Below are positions 63,888-64,000 of a stretch of 64,000 bases of DNA, in pieces. This stretch comes from Viola odorata (Eukaryota > Streptophyta > Magnoliopsida > Malpighiales > Violaceae), in assembly GCA_963691705.1 (NCBI GenBank), contig OY829545.1:18551569-18615568 (forward strand), read 5' to 3'. The notes below the pieces were generated by a model. That model ran no database searches, was not told where the DNA came from, and worked only from the letters and a program-made list of their open reading frames with translations. Position 1 is the stretch's first letter. Each line of letters opens with the position of its first letter. Position numbers and translations under genes: made by a program.

Positions 63888-64000
63888 ATGACTAGGAGAT
63901 CTGCACCCGAATTACTGCCCCTTGATCACGAGCTAGGAAGAACTGAACGAGGACTTCGGCGACTGGCACGAGGAGATTCCAATCCTTGTGTTCGGGACCT
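63888..64000 (+). CDS. Athila-like gag start (cut by window end)
   Basis: ATG 63888 opens a frame that runs off the window after 37 codons. It starts MTRRSAPELLPLDHELGRTE, a basic, charged N-terminus in the expected place for Athila gag (about 30 bp after the primer-binding site). The rest is not visible. Confidence 0.6.
   Translation, partial: MTRRSAPELLPLDHELGRTERGLRRLARGDSNPCVRD

Overview
This is a stretch of nuclear chromosome from a flowering plant, most likely a core eudicot. The evidence is intron-rich genes with GT-AG introns and AT-rich intergenic DNA, plant-only genes (EMBRYONIC FLOWER 1, tocopherol cyclase, IRX9H, CPP/TCX), plant Stowaway, hAT and MULE elements, and an Athila-type LTR retrotransposon. 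The species cannot be named from the sequence. All exon maps below were built by hand from splice signals, reading phase and family conservation. Nothing was aligned by computer.

Left third (1-23.3 kb): PEX4, a peroxisomal E2 enzyme (+; its first exon is not resolved), converges on an 11-exon alpha/beta hydrolase (-). An 8-exon CPP/TCX DNA-binding protein gene (-) follows. A gene-free, transposon-bearing stretch of about 7 kb then contains a Stowaway MITE, a MULE-like element with terminal inverted repeats of roughly 360 bp, and a 5'-truncated LINE tail. Next comes the Polycomb gene EMF1 (+), with an intron and several short uORFs in its leader.

Middle (26-42 kb): a broken, truncated DUF1666-like gene (-) is followed by a compact minus-strand block of an L-gulonolactone oxidase-like gene, an ARM-repeat gene and EMC1. 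The xylan glycosyltransferase IRX9H (+) and a tRNA-Ser(CGA) come after it. From memory of Arabidopsis, EMF1, GULLO3, an ARM gene, EMC1 and NPF1.3 are consecutive loci (At5g11530 to At5g11570). The window keeps that order, with extra material (IRX9H, the tRNA, VTE1 and transposons) between EMC1 and the NPF gene. PEX4 and its hydrolase neighbour also appear to be a conserved pair (At5g25760/At5g25770).

Right third (43-64 kb): a 1.5-kb hAT element with a perfect 8-bp target duplication lies near tocopherol cyclase VTE1 (+). The VTE1 reading frame is intact except that no ATG or full transit peptide is present. A decayed phosphorylase-family (bark-storage-protein-like) fragment follows. Then come a 1.2-kb Stowaway-like element and a nested transposon stack at 53.6-57.5 kb: a long-TIR element carrying gene-like cargo, with a hAT inside it, a Stowaway and a pogo/Emigrant-type element inside the hAT, and another Stowaway in the outer right TIR. 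An NPF transporter gene (-) follows. The window ends in the 5' LTR, tRNA-Asp primer-binding site and first gag codons of an Athila-like retrotransposon.

The intact genes are housekeeping or developmental (peroxisome import, chromatin repression, ER membrane insertion, cell-wall xylan, vitamin E, peptide/nitrate-type transport). They form no operon-like or biosynthetic cluster, and I see no defence-type or otherwise new gene system. The unusual content is in the transposon architecture and the damaged genes.
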